Shown: positions 63,965 to 64,000 of the stretch, piece by piece
Layout: the number at the start of each line of letters is the position of its first letter
How positions within the stretch are numbered: the first letter of the stretch is position 1
From: Alteromonas sp. KUL106
GTDB taxonomy: Bacteria; Pseudomonadota; Gammaproteobacteria; Enterobacterales; Alteromonadaceae
NCBI RefSeq assembly: GCF_009811415.1
Contig: NZ_BLIG01000056.1
Location: forward strand, 22,462 to 86,461
Direction of reading: 5' to 3'
Length of the DNA: 64,000 nucleotides
Notes under the pieces: model-generated
Database searches by the model: none
Seen by the model: only the letters and a program-made list of their open reading frames with translations
Told to the model about the DNA's origin: nothing
Translations under genes and position numbers: made by a program

Positions 63965-64000
63965 ATGGGACCTGGCAGTCTGGAGGGCCAGCCCGTCCTA

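Noticed and set aside
1..64000. tRNA, rRNA, CRISPR, integrase, transposase or phage genes
   Set aside because: Scanned for by eye on both strands; nothing with the expected conserved features was found, though a short tRNA could be missed without a covariance search.

Overview
The window looks like the chromosome of a marine gammaproteobacterium of the Alteromonas type. This is inferred from the mid-40s %GC, the heavy load of sensory and c-di-GMP proteins, a TonB-dependent receptor, the valine-degradation pair mmsA-mmsB, and curli genes with very long curlins. No rRNA, tRNA, CRISPR array, integrase, insertion sequence or prophage gene was recognised. Almost everything reads as ordinary chromosome, with a few accessory islands.

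Layout. 1-1830 is the 5' part of an exported BNR/sortilin-like repeat protein that runs off the left edge. 2228-2975 is the manganese exporter mntP behind a yybP-ykoY riboswitch. 3300-6971 holds a DUF1439 lipoprotein, a beta-CASP metallo-beta-lactamase gene split into two overlapping frames, and a Na/Pi cotransporter. 7228-13145 holds selO, an M24 peptidase, a divergent S-adenosylhomocysteine hydrolase-like gene, the remnant of a GGDEF gene, an AEC transporter and a second decayed frame. 13296-18346 holds a soluble PAS chemoreceptor and a LysR gene divergent from mmsA-mmsB, which ends at a strong terminator. 18413-22422 holds a BCCT transporter and the quinone-linked D-lactate dehydrogenase.

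22864-32665 is a curli island. A CsgD/LuxR-type regulator faces a five-gene run in the order csgB-csgA-csgE-csgF-csgG. The CsgA-like curlin has about 19 repeats instead of the usual five. Divergent from csgB are a secreted S8 protease (P-domain, PKD domain), then a NarL-type response regulator and a MASE1 histidine kinase. The regulator, subunits, secretion pore, protease and two-component system may form one extracellular-matrix module.

32949-39606 holds a thioredoxin-like lipoprotein, the RNA helicase RhlE, a GGDEF-EAL protein, and a porin plus PstS-like pair. 40126-47512 holds an MscS channel, an unknown protein, an exported KatG, a small outer-membrane barrel and a four-PAS chemoreceptor. 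47766-50683 is a phospholipase D/VTT protein overlapping an EEP-family hydrolase. 50722-56876 holds a LysR gene divergent from a TonB receptor, a TauE/SafE permease and a Tat-exported aminotransferase; a perfect 16-bp palindrome lies in the shared promoter region. 57068-59345 is a translationally coupled receiver-CheC-histidine kinase operon. The window ends with an MBL hydrolase, DNA polymerase II and an EF-hand protein.

The strongest candidates for undescribed biology are the TonB/TSUP/Tat-aminotransferase locus, the large-curlin island with its flanking protease and two-component system, the split beta-CASP gene and the receiver-CheC-kinase operon. All family assignments were made by reading motifs; no database search was run.
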